Below the pieces are notes generated by a model. It worked only from the letters and a program-made list of their open reading frames with translations, had not been told where the DNA came from and made no database searches. A program made the translations under genes and the position numbers. Shown here piece after piece: positions 22,957-29,882 of a stretch of DNA of 33,115 bases (its first letter is position 1; every line of letters begins with the position of its first letter). Source of the stretch: Nonomuraea zeae (lineage in GTDB: Bacteria; Actinomycetota; Actinomycetes; Streptosporangiales; Streptosporangiaceae). Location of the stretch: positions 1-33,115 of the forward strand of contig NZ_VCKX01000124.1 of NCBI RefSeq assembly GCF_005889725.1, written 5' to 3'.

Positions 22957-24993
22957 TCAGGAGGCGTTACGGCCGAATCTGAAGGCCATCCGGTCGAACT
23001 CCGCCTTCTTCGCCGCCGTGGCCAGCACCTGGCCGACCTGCCCCGACAGGCCGATGACCACGGCCTCGTACCCGGCGCCCTTGGCCCGCCACACCGCCAG
23101 GTGGTCGTCGTCCCACCAGCCGATGAGCCGGTTGCTGGTGAACGGGATGGTGACGGGAGTGGTGTCGTCGCCCGAGGTGGAGCGGGCGCACAGCGAGGTG
23201 CCCGCCGCCGTGCAGTGGGACAGGAACCGGGTGCCCGACGGCGAGATGTCGTCGCCCTCCACCCAGACCGGCGACCCGGCGTCCGACAGGGTGCGCAGGA
23301 GCTTGCCGTTCAGGTCGTAGAACTTCATCTTGCCGCCCACCCACGTGCCCACCGACCGGCCGCCCGCGTCCCAGAAGAAGCGCCACTCGCCCGCGCCCTG
23401 CTCCTTCACCTGGAACGCGCGGCCCTTGCCGCTGCTCACGTCGATGATGCCGTAGCCGTACTCGGCCGTGTTCCCCTCCGCGCCCTTGTAGAGGGTGACC
23501 AGGCCGTACTTGCCGTCGGGCGACCAGCGCGGCGTGGTGGGGAAGATCGGCTTGGGGCTGAGCTTGACGACGCGCTTGGTGTCGGCGACGTGGTCGATGA
23601 TGGACACGGTGGCGTAGAAGTCGGAGCTGTAGTCCACGTCCGTGCCGAGGGCCAGGTTGGTCTTGGGGTCCAGCGCGTACTCGAAATAGCGGGTGTCGGG
23701 GGTGAAGGTCCGGCTCCCGTGCTTTCTCACGTAGAGGCGCTTGCCCCGGTCCACGGTGTAGGAGGCGAGGCTGATGGGGTCGCCTTCCTTCTCCTTGATC
23801 TCCACCGAGGTGCCGGGCAGCCGGACCGTACGGCTCGTCGGCGTGGGTGTGGGCGTCGGGGTGCGGGCCGGGGTGGAGGCCGAGGTGGTGGGCGTCGCGG
23901 ACGAGTTCGTACGGCCCGGCAGCCCGCTGAGGCGTACGGCGACGAAAGCGACGGTCACCACGAGCGTGAGCGCGCCCGCGACGCTCGCCGCGATGATCCA
24001 GCCGGTTGCCCTGCGCCGGGCCGGCTGGGTGGGCGCGCCGAAGTGGTAGGGCTGCGGCCTGGGCGGATACGCGTACGGCGGCGCGGGCCCGGCCGCGGCG
24101 GCCGCGCTGCCCTGCTGGAGCAGCCCCGGCGACTGCGCCGCGGGAGCCGTTTCCACCGCGGAGCCCGGCGGCGCGAAGGCGGGCGCGTGACCGAGCAGGC
24201 GCATCAGGGCGTCACCGGCCGACGGCCGACCGGCGGGGTCCTTGGCCAGGCAGTCCGACACCAGGGAGCGCAGGGCCGGGTCCTGGATGGGGCTGACGTC
24301 GGGCTCGGTGTGCATGATCCGGTTGACCACCGCGGGCAGGCTGTCCTGCCCGAACGGCGCCTGCCCCGACGCCGCGAACAGCAGCGTGCACGCCCACGCG
24401 AACATGTCCGACTTCGGCCCGGGGCTGGACTCGGTGAGCTGTTCAGGCGCCATGTACGACGGCGTCCCGATCGCGGTGCCGGTCAGGGTCGAGGTGAGGT
24501 CCAGCGCCCTGGCGATGCCGAAGTCGATGACCCGGGGGCCGTCGGAGGCCAGCACCACGTTCGACGGCTTGAAGTCGCGGTGCACGATGCCCGCCTGGTG
24601 GATGGCCACCAGCGCGGTGACGGTGCCGATCGCGAGCCGGTGCAGCGAGGTGCCCGAGCGCGGGCCCTGCGCGCGTACGACGTCGGTGAGGGTGGGGCCG
24701 TCGATGTACTCGCTCACGATGTACGGCCGGCCGCCGAACAATCCCGTGTCGATCACCTGGGCCGTGCAGAACGGCGCCACCCGCCTGGCCATCGCCACCT
24801 CGCGGACGAACCGCTCGGAAGCCTGGGCGTTCCCCGCCAGATCGGCACGCAGGAGTTTGAGCGCCACCTTGGTGCCGTCCTTCGCCGTGGCGAGGTAGAC
24901 GATCCCCTGTCCGCCCTCGCCCAGGCGCCCGGCCACGGCGTACTCCCCCACCGTCGCGGGATCCCCTGGTCTCGGGGCCGCGAGGTCTGGCAT
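22957..24993 (-). CDS. Ser/Thr protein kinase with Pro/Thr linker and beta-propeller-like C-terminus
   Basis: A 678-residue PknB-type kinase. The kinase domain (about 17-268) has GEGGQGIV, Lys46 in VALK, HRDFKPSN (138-145), DFG (157-159) and GTPSYMAPE with an activation Thr. An Ala/Pro/Tyr-rich linker leads to one membrane helix (about 331-354), then a Thr-Pro stalk and a domain of about 280 residues with repeats such as RWSPDGKYG, WVGGKMKFYDLNGKLLRTL and DISPSGTRFL, typical of WD40/TolB-like propellers on the outer face. The start ATG 24993 has GGGGG 6 bases upstream; ATG 25008 is possible. It begins 58 bases after the DUF998-hydrolase gene on the same strand. The ligand is unknown. Confidence 0.93.
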   Translation of the reverse strand: MPDLAAPRPGDPATVGEYAVAGRLGEGGQGIVYLATAKDGTKVALKLLRADLAGNAQASERFVREVAMARRVAPFCTAQVIDTGLFGGRPYIVSEYIDGPTLTDVVRAQGPRSGTSLHRLAIGTVTALVAIHQAGIVHRDFKPSNVVLASDGPRVIDFGIARALDLTSTLTGTAIGTPSYMAPEQLTESSPGPKSDMFAWACTLLFAASGQAPFGQDSLPAVVNRIMHTEPDVSPIQDPALRSLVSDCLAKDPAGRPSAGDALMRLLGHAPAFAPPGSAVETAPAAQSPGLLQQGSAAAAAGPAPPYAYPPRPQPYHFGAPTQPARRRATGWIIAASVAGALTLVVTVAFVAVRLSGLPGRTNSSATPTTSASTPARTPTPTPTPTSRTVRLPGTSVEIKEKEGDPISLASYTVDRGKRLYVRKHGSRTFTPDTRYFEYALDPKTNLALGTDVDYSSDFYATVSIIDHVADTKRVVKLSPKPIFPTTPRWSPDGKYGLVTLYKGAEGNTAEYGYGIIDVSSGKGRAFQVKEQGAGEWRFFWDAGGRSVGTWVGGKMKFYDLNGKLLRTLSDAGSPVWVEGDDISPSGTRFLSHCTAAGTSLCARSTSGDDTTPVTIPFTSNRLIGWWDDDHLAVWRAKGAGYEAVVIGLSGQVGQVLATAAKKAEFDRMAFRFGRNAS

Positions 24994-25051
24994 ATAGAAC
25001 CCCCACATATGGCGTCTTTCTCGCCATTCTGGTGCGTCGCGCGGCTCCCCG

Positions 25052-26479
25052 TCACCCGTTCCGGCAAGGCGCCAGCCCTCCGCCCGGCACGACTAAGACC
25101 GCGTCCACGATCGCCGCCGGGTCCTTCAGGTGGACCTGACGCCCGGTTCGCGGCAGCCGGACGAGCTTGGCGCTCAGATAGCGGGCCAGCCGCTCGTGGC
25201 AGCCGTCCCTCTCGTTCGCGCCGGTCCCCGCGCTGATCACGGTCACCGGCACCTCGGGGAACGGCTTCTCCGCCCTGATCCGGCGCAGTTCGGCCGCCAT
25301 GTCGCGGCGGGCCAGCCACTCCCCCGCCACCGTGACCGGCACCTTGCCCATGCGGTAGACGCCGCGCGGGTCGGGGCCGCCGGTGAGCACCCGGTGCGCC
25401 GCCGGCCCCGTCAGGCGGGCCAGGACGGTCGCGCCCCACGTCCCGGCCAGGGCGGGCAGCCAGCGGCCGGTGTGCGCGGCCAGGGCGCAGCGGCGGCGGA
25501 CCACGGCGCAGGCCGGGTCCACCAGGACGAGCTTGGCCGCGCACAGCGGGTGCGTCCTGGCGAACGCCTCCGCGTGCCAGCAGGAGACGCCGTGGGCGAC
25601 GAGGGTGACGCGTTCCGGATGGGCGGGGGCCAGCGCGGCCAGGCGGGCGACCTCGGCGTACAGGCTGGGCGCGGCCGGCGAGCACGGGCTGAGGCCGAGC
25701 CCGGGGCGGTCGAAGCGGATGACGCGGTGGCTCCTGGCCAGCTCGTGGGCCACCGCGTCCCAGTGGAACCAGGCGCCCGCGGGGCCGGCCGTGATGAGCA
25801 CCGCGGGCCCGGCACCCTGCTCGACCACGTGGGGCCGCCCGTGACCGGTCGCCGGGCCGCCGGCCGGCTCCTCACCCGTGCCGTCCTCGATGAGCAGGTG
25901 GACGGCCAGGTAGACCAGCCATACGGCGATCATCGTGAGCTGCGCCCGGTGCGCCAGCCCCACCCCGCGCCCGTCCGCGAACGCGCCCGCGGTGAGCAGC
26001 GTGGCCGCCAGCGTCAGCCAGGTGACCAGCCACGACACCCACGAGCGCCACCGCGAGCTGAGCAGCACCATGGCGGCCAGCACGGCGAGCGTGCCGAGCA
26101 CGCCCGCCAGGGTGTGGATCCGGTGGCCGAGCGACATGGCCTTCTGCGCGCAGGCCGGATCGCTCAGCGCGGCGCAGTCCAGCGGGAACAGCCCGGCCAC
26201 GAACGTGAGCAGCCCGTACGCGGCCAGCGCCAGCCAGCCGGGCCACTCGCGAGCCACCCTCGGCACGAGCGCCACCCCGAACAGGCACGCGAGCCCCGAC
26301 AGCGCGTCGCTGATCCGGAACAGGCGCGTCCACGGCTGGTCGCGGGCGGCCAGCTCGCTGACGTAGCCGTCGGTCCTGTCCACCGCCGGCGTGGTGAACT
26401 GGCCGGTTATCCACGCGCTGCCGAGCACTGCCGCCACGATGAACGCGCAAGCCGCGAGCACGTACAATCTTCGCTCCAC
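25052..26479 (-). CDS. DUF998 membrane domain fused to an alpha/beta hydrolase-like domain lacking its Ser
   Basis: A 475-residue fusion from GTG 26479. Residues 1-197 hold about six membrane helices with the DUF998 pattern (DGYVSELAARDQPW, then FRISDALSGLACLFGVALV, and a loop with two Cys, DCAALSDPAC). Residues about 215-475 have an alpha/beta hydrolase layout: HWDAVAHELARSHRVIRFDRPG, the elbow region LVAHGVSCW, VTVISAGTGANERD and a late His450 in RQVHLKDP. At the elbow the expected G-x-S-x-G reads A-H-G-V-S, so the nucleophile position is Gly297 and Ser299 is displaced by two residues. The domain is probably a non-catalytic or altered hydrolase. A 16-bp palindrome abuts its start codon. Confidence 0.82.
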   Translation of the reverse strand: MERRLYVLAACAFIVAAVLGSAWITGQFTTPAVDRTDGYVSELAARDQPWTRLFRISDALSGLACLFGVALVPRVAREWPGWLALAAYGLLTFVAGLFPLDCAALSDPACAQKAMSLGHRIHTLAGVLGTLAVLAAMVLLSSRWRSWVSWLVTWLTLAATLLTAGAFADGRGVGLAHRAQLTMIAVWLVYLAVHLLIEDGTGEEPAGGPATGHGRPHVVEQGAGPAVLITAGPAGAWFHWDAVAHELARSHRVIRFDRPGLGLSPCSPAAPSLYAEVARLAALAPAHPERVTLVAHGVSCWHAEAFARTHPLCAAKLVLVDPACAVVRRRCALAAHTGRWLPALAGTWGATVLARLTGPAAHRVLTGGPDPRGVYRMGKVPVTVAGEWLARRDMAAELRRIRAEKPFPEVPVTVISAGTGANERDGCHERLARYLSAKLVRLPRTGRQVHLKDPAAIVDAVLVVPGGGLAPCRNG

Positions 26480-26495
26480 GTGATCATTAGATCAC
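26480..26495. promoter_or_regulatory. 16-bp perfect palindrome adjoining the DUF998-hydrolase start
   Basis: GTGATC-ATTA-GATCAC lies immediately upstream of the GTG at 26479, in the 47-base gap after pspAB. It contains the only AT-rich, -10-like bases of the gap, so a dimeric regulator bound here would block initiation. Confidence 0.45.
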
Positions 26496-26526
26496 CATGG
26501 GTGACTTTCGTGCAGGAGCCCCCAGG

Positions 26527-27084
26527 TCAGAGCCCTGGTGCGCCCCAGACGGGGAACCAGCGGGCGAGGTCCTTCTCCAGCGGCAGCTCGCCCTCCAGCG
26601 CGCCCCTGGCCTGCAGTTCGAGCGCGTTGTCCCGCCGCTGTCCCGGAAGCGGGGCGAAGGGGTAGAACGTCCCCCGCTTGTACAGGTAGACCACCGCCAG
26701 CCGGCGGCCGTCCTCGCTGGCGTACGACACCAGCGAGCACAGCAGCGAGGGCCCGAAACCGGCCGACTCCAGCGAGGAGTTGACCGCGTGCAGCTCCGTC
26801 ACCAGGTCGCTGATCGCCTCGGGCGGGCGGCGCACCAGCAGCCAGGTGTAGCCGTAGCCGTCGTCGGACTCCTCGACGCGCTCGCCGAGCAGCGCCTTGA
26901 CGTCGCGCTCCACCGTGGCGAACGCGCCGCCCTCCGCGGCCCTGAACGCCACGGAGCCCAGGCCGGTGGGCACGAGGCCGGTCGCGGCCTGCAGCGTCAC
27001 CGCCGCGGACGGCAGCGCGAACAGCGCGTCGAGGTTGGGCTCGACCGGCTTGGACCGGCCGAGCAGCGCATCGAGCCAGCCCAT
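26527..27084 (-). CDS. pspAB: PspA-associated protein PspAB
   Basis: A 185-residue protein found in actinobacterial Psp operons. The N-terminus MGWLDALLGRSKP is amphipathic; recognisable family blocks are LDALFALPSAAVTLQ, GLGSVAFRAAEGGAF, DDGYGYTWLLVR and RRLAVVYLYKRGTFYPFAP. It has no membrane helix or catalytic motif. The role is inferred from context: it is the last gene of pspA-pspAA-htpX-pspAB, starting 6 bases after htpX, and is thought to act in the membrane-stress response centred on PspA. A mechanism is not known. Confidence 0.9.
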   Translation of the reverse strand: MGWLDALLGRSKPVEPNLDALFALPSAAVTLQAATGLVPTGLGSVAFRAAEGGAFATVERDVKALLGERVEESDDGYGYTWLLVRRPPEAISDLVTELHAVNSSLESAGFGPSLLCSLVSYASEDGRRLAVVYLYKRGTFYPFAPLPGQRRDNALELQARGALEGELPLEKDLARWFPVWGAPGL

Positions 27085-27090
27085 GCGGGT

Positions 27091-27990
27091 TCAGCCCCTT
27101 CCGAGCTGCTTGGAGATGTTCGCCAGCTGCTCCAGCCGCCGTTCCAGCGGCGGATGCGTGGCGAACAGGTTGGCCAGCGTCTCGCCCTTGGCCAGCGCCG
27201 GGGCGAAGAAGAAGGCGTTGAACGGCTCCGCCTCGCGCAGGTCCCTGGTCGGGATCCTGGCCATGTCGCCGGTCACCTTGGTCAGCGCGCTGGCCAGGGC
27301 GGAAGGGCGTTGCGTGAGCAGGGCGCCCGCCCGGTCGGCGGCCAGTTCGCGGTAGCGCGACAGGGCGCGGGTGAGCAGGAAGCTGACGGCGTACACGAGG
27401 ACCGAGACGAGCAGGATGATCAGCCCGATCGGCAGGCCGCCCTGGCCGTTGTTGCGGCGTCCGCCGAGCCCCGTGTAGAGCGCGAACCTGGTCATGAGGC
27501 CGGCCACGATGCCCAGGAACGAGGCGATGGTCATCACCGCGACGTCACGGTGCGCGACGTGCGAGAGCTCGTGGGCGAGCACGCCCTCCAGCTCCTGCGG
27601 CTCCAGGCGGCGCAGGATGCCGGTCGTCACACAGACGACCGCGTTCTTCTGGTTGCGGCCGGTGGCGAACGCGTTGGGGACGTCGGAATCCGCGATCGCC
27701 ACGCGTGGCTTGGGCATGTCGGCGAGGGCGCACAGCCGGTCGATCAGGCCGTGCAGCTCAGGAGCCTCCTGCGGTGAGACCTCCCGTCCGCCCATCGCGA
27801 ACAACGCGATGCGGTCGGACAGGAAGTACTGAACGAGCAGCAGGCCCCCCGCCACCACCAGCACGGTGAGTGCCCGGACGCCCAGCGAGACCAGGACGCC
27901 GACGAACACCACGTAGAGCAGGCCGAGCAGGAACATCGTCACGACCATGCGGCTGGTCAGGCCGCGGTCGGACGCGAACCGCGTACGCAC
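27091..27990 (-). CDS. htpX: Membrane zinc metalloprotease HtpX (M48)
   Basis: Degrades damaged membrane proteins. It has 299 residues from GTG 27990. Two membrane helices near the N-terminus (about 15-36 and 40-58) and two later ones (about 150-172 and 187-206) bracket the active site HELSH (140-144) on the cytoplasmic side; Glu215 in RYRELAAD is the third zinc ligand. LSDRIALFAMGGREVSPQEAPELH is a typical HtpX block (residues about 57-80). Gaps of only 5 and 6 bases to pspAA and pspAB show it is part of the Psp operon, linking PspA membrane protection to proteolytic quality control. Confidence 0.96.
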   Translation of the reverse strand: MRTRFASDRGLTSRMVVTMFLLGLLYVVFVGVLVSLGVRALTVLVVAGGLLLVQYFLSDRIALFAMGGREVSPQEAPELHGLIDRLCALADMPKPRVAIADSDVPNAFATGRNQKNAVVCVTTGILRRLEPQELEGVLAHELSHVAHRDVAVMTIASFLGIVAGLMTRFALYTGLGGRRNNGQGGLPIGLIILLVSVLVYAVSFLLTRALSRYRELAADRAGALLTQRPSALASALTKVTGDMARIPTRDLREAEPFNAFFFAPALAKGETLANLFATHPPLERRLEQLANISKQLGRG

Positions 27991-27995
27991 GGGAC

Positions 27996-28274
27996 TCAGC
28001 CCGGGATGAGGCCTTGGTCGCCCAGCATCTCCCGGACCTCCTCGATCGAGGCGTCCGCGGGGGGAAGGATCAGCTCTGACGGCTCAAGGCTGTCGTCGGG
28101 GAGCGCCTTGCCCACGTGGCGCACCTTGTCCAGCAACGCGTGCAGCTTGACGCGGAACTCGTTCTCGTTGCCCACCTCGATGGCGGCCTCGAGCTCGCTG
28201 TCGAGCTGGTTGAGGACCGAGATGTCGTCGGCGGAGATCTCCACCTGACCCTCGCCCATGATTCGGACAATCAT
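27996..28274 (-). CDS. pspAA: PspA-associated protein PspAA
   Basis: A 92-residue soluble protein typical of actinobacterial Psp operons: MIVRIMGEGQVEIS at the start, then a helical stretch (LNQLDSELEAAIEVGNENEF) and an acidic end with PPADASIEEVREML. No enzyme motif is present. The ATG overlaps the pspA stop by 4 bases (ATGA), so the product is made in step with PspA and is presumed to bind it or modulate its assembly. Confidence 0.92.
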   Translation of the reverse strand: MIVRIMGEGQVEISADDISVLNQLDSELEAAIEVGNENEFRVKLHALLDKVRHVGKALPDDSLEPSELILPPADASIEEVREMLGDQGLIPG

Positions 28275-29092
28275 GCGCCCTCCCCAGGCTGGCGCAGCTG
28301 CTGCGTCGAACCGCCCTGCTGCTGTGGCTGCCCCTGCGGCTGGGCCTGCTGCTGCGGCTGGCCCTGCTCGATGGCACTCTTCGGAGCCGGGCCCTGGCCC
28401 AGCTCGGACTTCATCCTGGCCAGCTCCAGCTCGACGTCCATGCCGCCGCCCATGCGGTCGAGCTCGGCCTGGATGTCGTCGCCGCGGGTGCCGCTGTAGT
28501 CGTCGAGAGCGCCGCTGGCCAGCAGCTCGTCGATCGCGCCCGCGCGGGCCTGCATCTGCGCCGTCTTGTCCTCGGCGCGCTGAATCGCCAGGCCGACGTC
28601 GCCCATCTCCTCGGAGATGCCGGAGAACGCCTCGTTGATGCGAGTCTGCGCCTCGGCGGCGGTGTAGGTCGCCTTGATCGTCTCCTTCTTCGTACGGAAG
28701 GAGTCGACCTTGGCCTGCAGCCGCTGGGAAGCCGTCGTCAGCTTCTCCTCCTCGGCCTGCAGGTTGTCGTGCTGGATCTTCAGGTCGGCCATCTGCGTCT
28801 GCAGGCCGGAACGGCGCTGCAGCGCCTCGCGGGCAAGATCCTCACGTCCGACCGACAACGCCTTGCGGCCCTGGTCCTCATAACGCTTGGCCTGGTTTTC
28901 CAGACCGGTAATCTGCAGCTCCACCCTCTTGCGCGACGTGGCGACGTCGGCCACGCCCCTGCGCACCTTCTGCAGCAGCTCAAGCTGCCGCTGGTAGGAG
29001 TAGTCGAGGGTCTCACGCGGATCTTCCATCTTGTCCAAAGCCTTGTTGGCCTTGGACTTGAAGATCATCGAAAGTCTCTTCATCACGCTCAT
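28271..29092 (-). CDS. pspA: PspA/IM30 family membrane-stress protein
   Basis: An ESCRT-III-like coiled-coil protein of 273 residues that assembles on stressed membranes and limits proton leak. The start MKRLSMIFKSKANKALDKM is the usual amphipathic helix; long heptad-rich helices cover about 25-225 (RQLELLQKVRRGVADV, RRSGLQTQMADLKIQHDNL, INEAFSGISEEMGDVGLAI). A Gln/Pro-rich tail of about 35 residues ends the protein and is not part of the core fold. ATG 29092 is taken as start; ATG 29083 also gives a good amphipathic helix. It heads the pspA-pspAA-htpX-pspAB operon and has a good promoter at 29160-29188. Confidence 0.95.
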   Translation of the reverse strand: MSVMKRLSMIFKSKANKALDKMEDPRETLDYSYQRQLELLQKVRRGVADVATSRKRVELQITGLENQAKRYEDQGRKALSVGREDLAREALQRRSGLQTQMADLKIQHDNLQAEEEKLTTASQRLQAKVDSFRTKKETIKATYTAAEAQTRINEAFSGISEEMGDVGLAIQRAEDKTAQMQARAGAIDELLASGALDDYSGTRGDDIQAELDRMGGGMDVELELARMKSELGQGPAPKSAIEQGQPQQQAQPQGQPQQQGGSTQQLRQPGEGA

Positions 29093-29159
29093 GCGCGTCG
29101 GCCGTCCCCTTCTAGGTCGTGCTGGTGGTCACCCAATGCAGCGCAGCCGCCTTGGGATT

Positions 29160-29188
29160 ACCCTACGCATAACGCACGGGGGCGTCAC
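29160..29188 (-). promoter_or_regulatory. Candidate pspA promoter
   Basis: Minus strand: -35 GTGACG (29183-29188), 17-base spacer, -10 TAGGGT (29160-29165). It predicts a leader of about 60 bases before pspA. The -35 overlaps that of the divergent promoter. Confidence 0.5.
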
Positions 29189-29204
29189 TAAGTTGCAGTC
29201 CAGG

Positions 29205-29210
29205 TAGGGT
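29205..29210 (+). promoter_or_regulatory. Candidate -10 box for a leaderless DUF3043 mRNA
   Basis: TAGGGT ends 6 bases before the GTG at 29217. The -35 position at 17 bases (29182-29187, GCGTCA) is the same DNA used by the pspA promoter. Confidence 0.5.
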
Positions 29211-29216
29211 TGACGC

Positions 29217-29828
29217 GTGTTGCGACGCCGATCCCAAACCTCCGTGGACGACACCCCCGTCCCCGTTGACGATCCTAAGCCCCAGGGTAAAGGTCGTCCC
29301 ACACCCAAGCGCCGGGATGCCGAGGGCAAACGACGCCAGTTCGTGTCCGCGCCGAAGGACCGTAAAGAGGCCTATCGGCAGATGCGGAGCAAGCAGGCCG
29401 CCGAGCGGGACAAGGCCCGCCGGGGGATGCTCGCAGGTGACGAGCGGTATTTTCCTGCTCGCGACAAGGGCCCCGCGCGCAAGTTCGCGCGCGACTGGGT
29501 CGATTCGCGGCGGCTGCCGAGCCAGTATTTCCTGCCGTTCTCGCTACTCATCCTGCTGGCGACCTGGGTGCCCTGGCCTGCCGAGATCCGCGCCCAGGTG
29601 CTCAACATCGTGATCGCGGTCGGCTGGCCGATCATGATGATCGGCGTGCTGTTCACGTCCGTCTATGTGGCGTGGAAGATGAAGCGGCTGGTGGCGGAGA
29701 AGCTGCCCAACGAGAGCACCAAGGGCGTGGGCTTCTACGCCGCCATGCGGGCGCTGCAGATCCGCAAGCTGCGCTTCCCGCCGCCCCAGGTGCTGCCGGG
29801 CGGCAGGCCGGTGCCGGTGAAGAAGTAG
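29217..29828 (+). CDS. DUF3043 membrane protein
   Basis: A 203-residue conserved actinobacterial protein (Rv2206-like in my recollection). A long, highly basic cytoplasmic N-terminus (about 1-90, with PTPKRRDAEGKRRQF and AYRQMRSKQAAERDKARRG) precedes ARDWVDSRRLPSQYFLPFS, the family's best block, and two membrane helices (about 105-123 and 129-150). The tail is basic again. The function is unknown. GTG 29217 has no Shine-Dalgarno but sits 6 bases after a TAGGGT box, suggesting leaderless translation. It is divergent from pspA. Confidence 0.92.
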   Translation: MLRRRSQTSVDDTPVPVDDPKPQGKGRPTPKRRDAEGKRRQFVSAPKDRKEAYRQMRSKQAAERDKARRGMLAGDERYFPARDKGPARKFARDWVDSRRLPSQYFLPFSLLILLATWVPWPAEIRAQVLNIVIAVGWPIMMIGVLFTSVYVAWKMKRLVAEKLPNESTKGVGFYAAMRALQIRKLRFPPPQVLPGGRPVPVKK

Positions 29829-29836
29829 CTCCTCCA

Positions 29837-29862
29837 CCTTTTCCCAATATTTCGGGAAAAGG
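29837..29862. terminator. Hairpin between convergent DUF3043 and SUKH-like genes
   Basis: CCTTTTCCC (29837-29845) and GGGAAAAGG (29854-29862) form a perfect 9-bp stem with an AT-rich 8-base loop, between stops at 29828 and 29883. Confidence 0.6.
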
Positions 29863-29882
29863 CTGGGAAGTTGCGGGAAGTT

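Noticed and set aside
22123..25236. A 1037-codon plus-strand open frame
   Set aside because: It is antisense to the SIMPL and kinase genes, rich in Arg, Gly, His and Ala without any domain, and stays open only because of the GC-rich third positions of the real genes.
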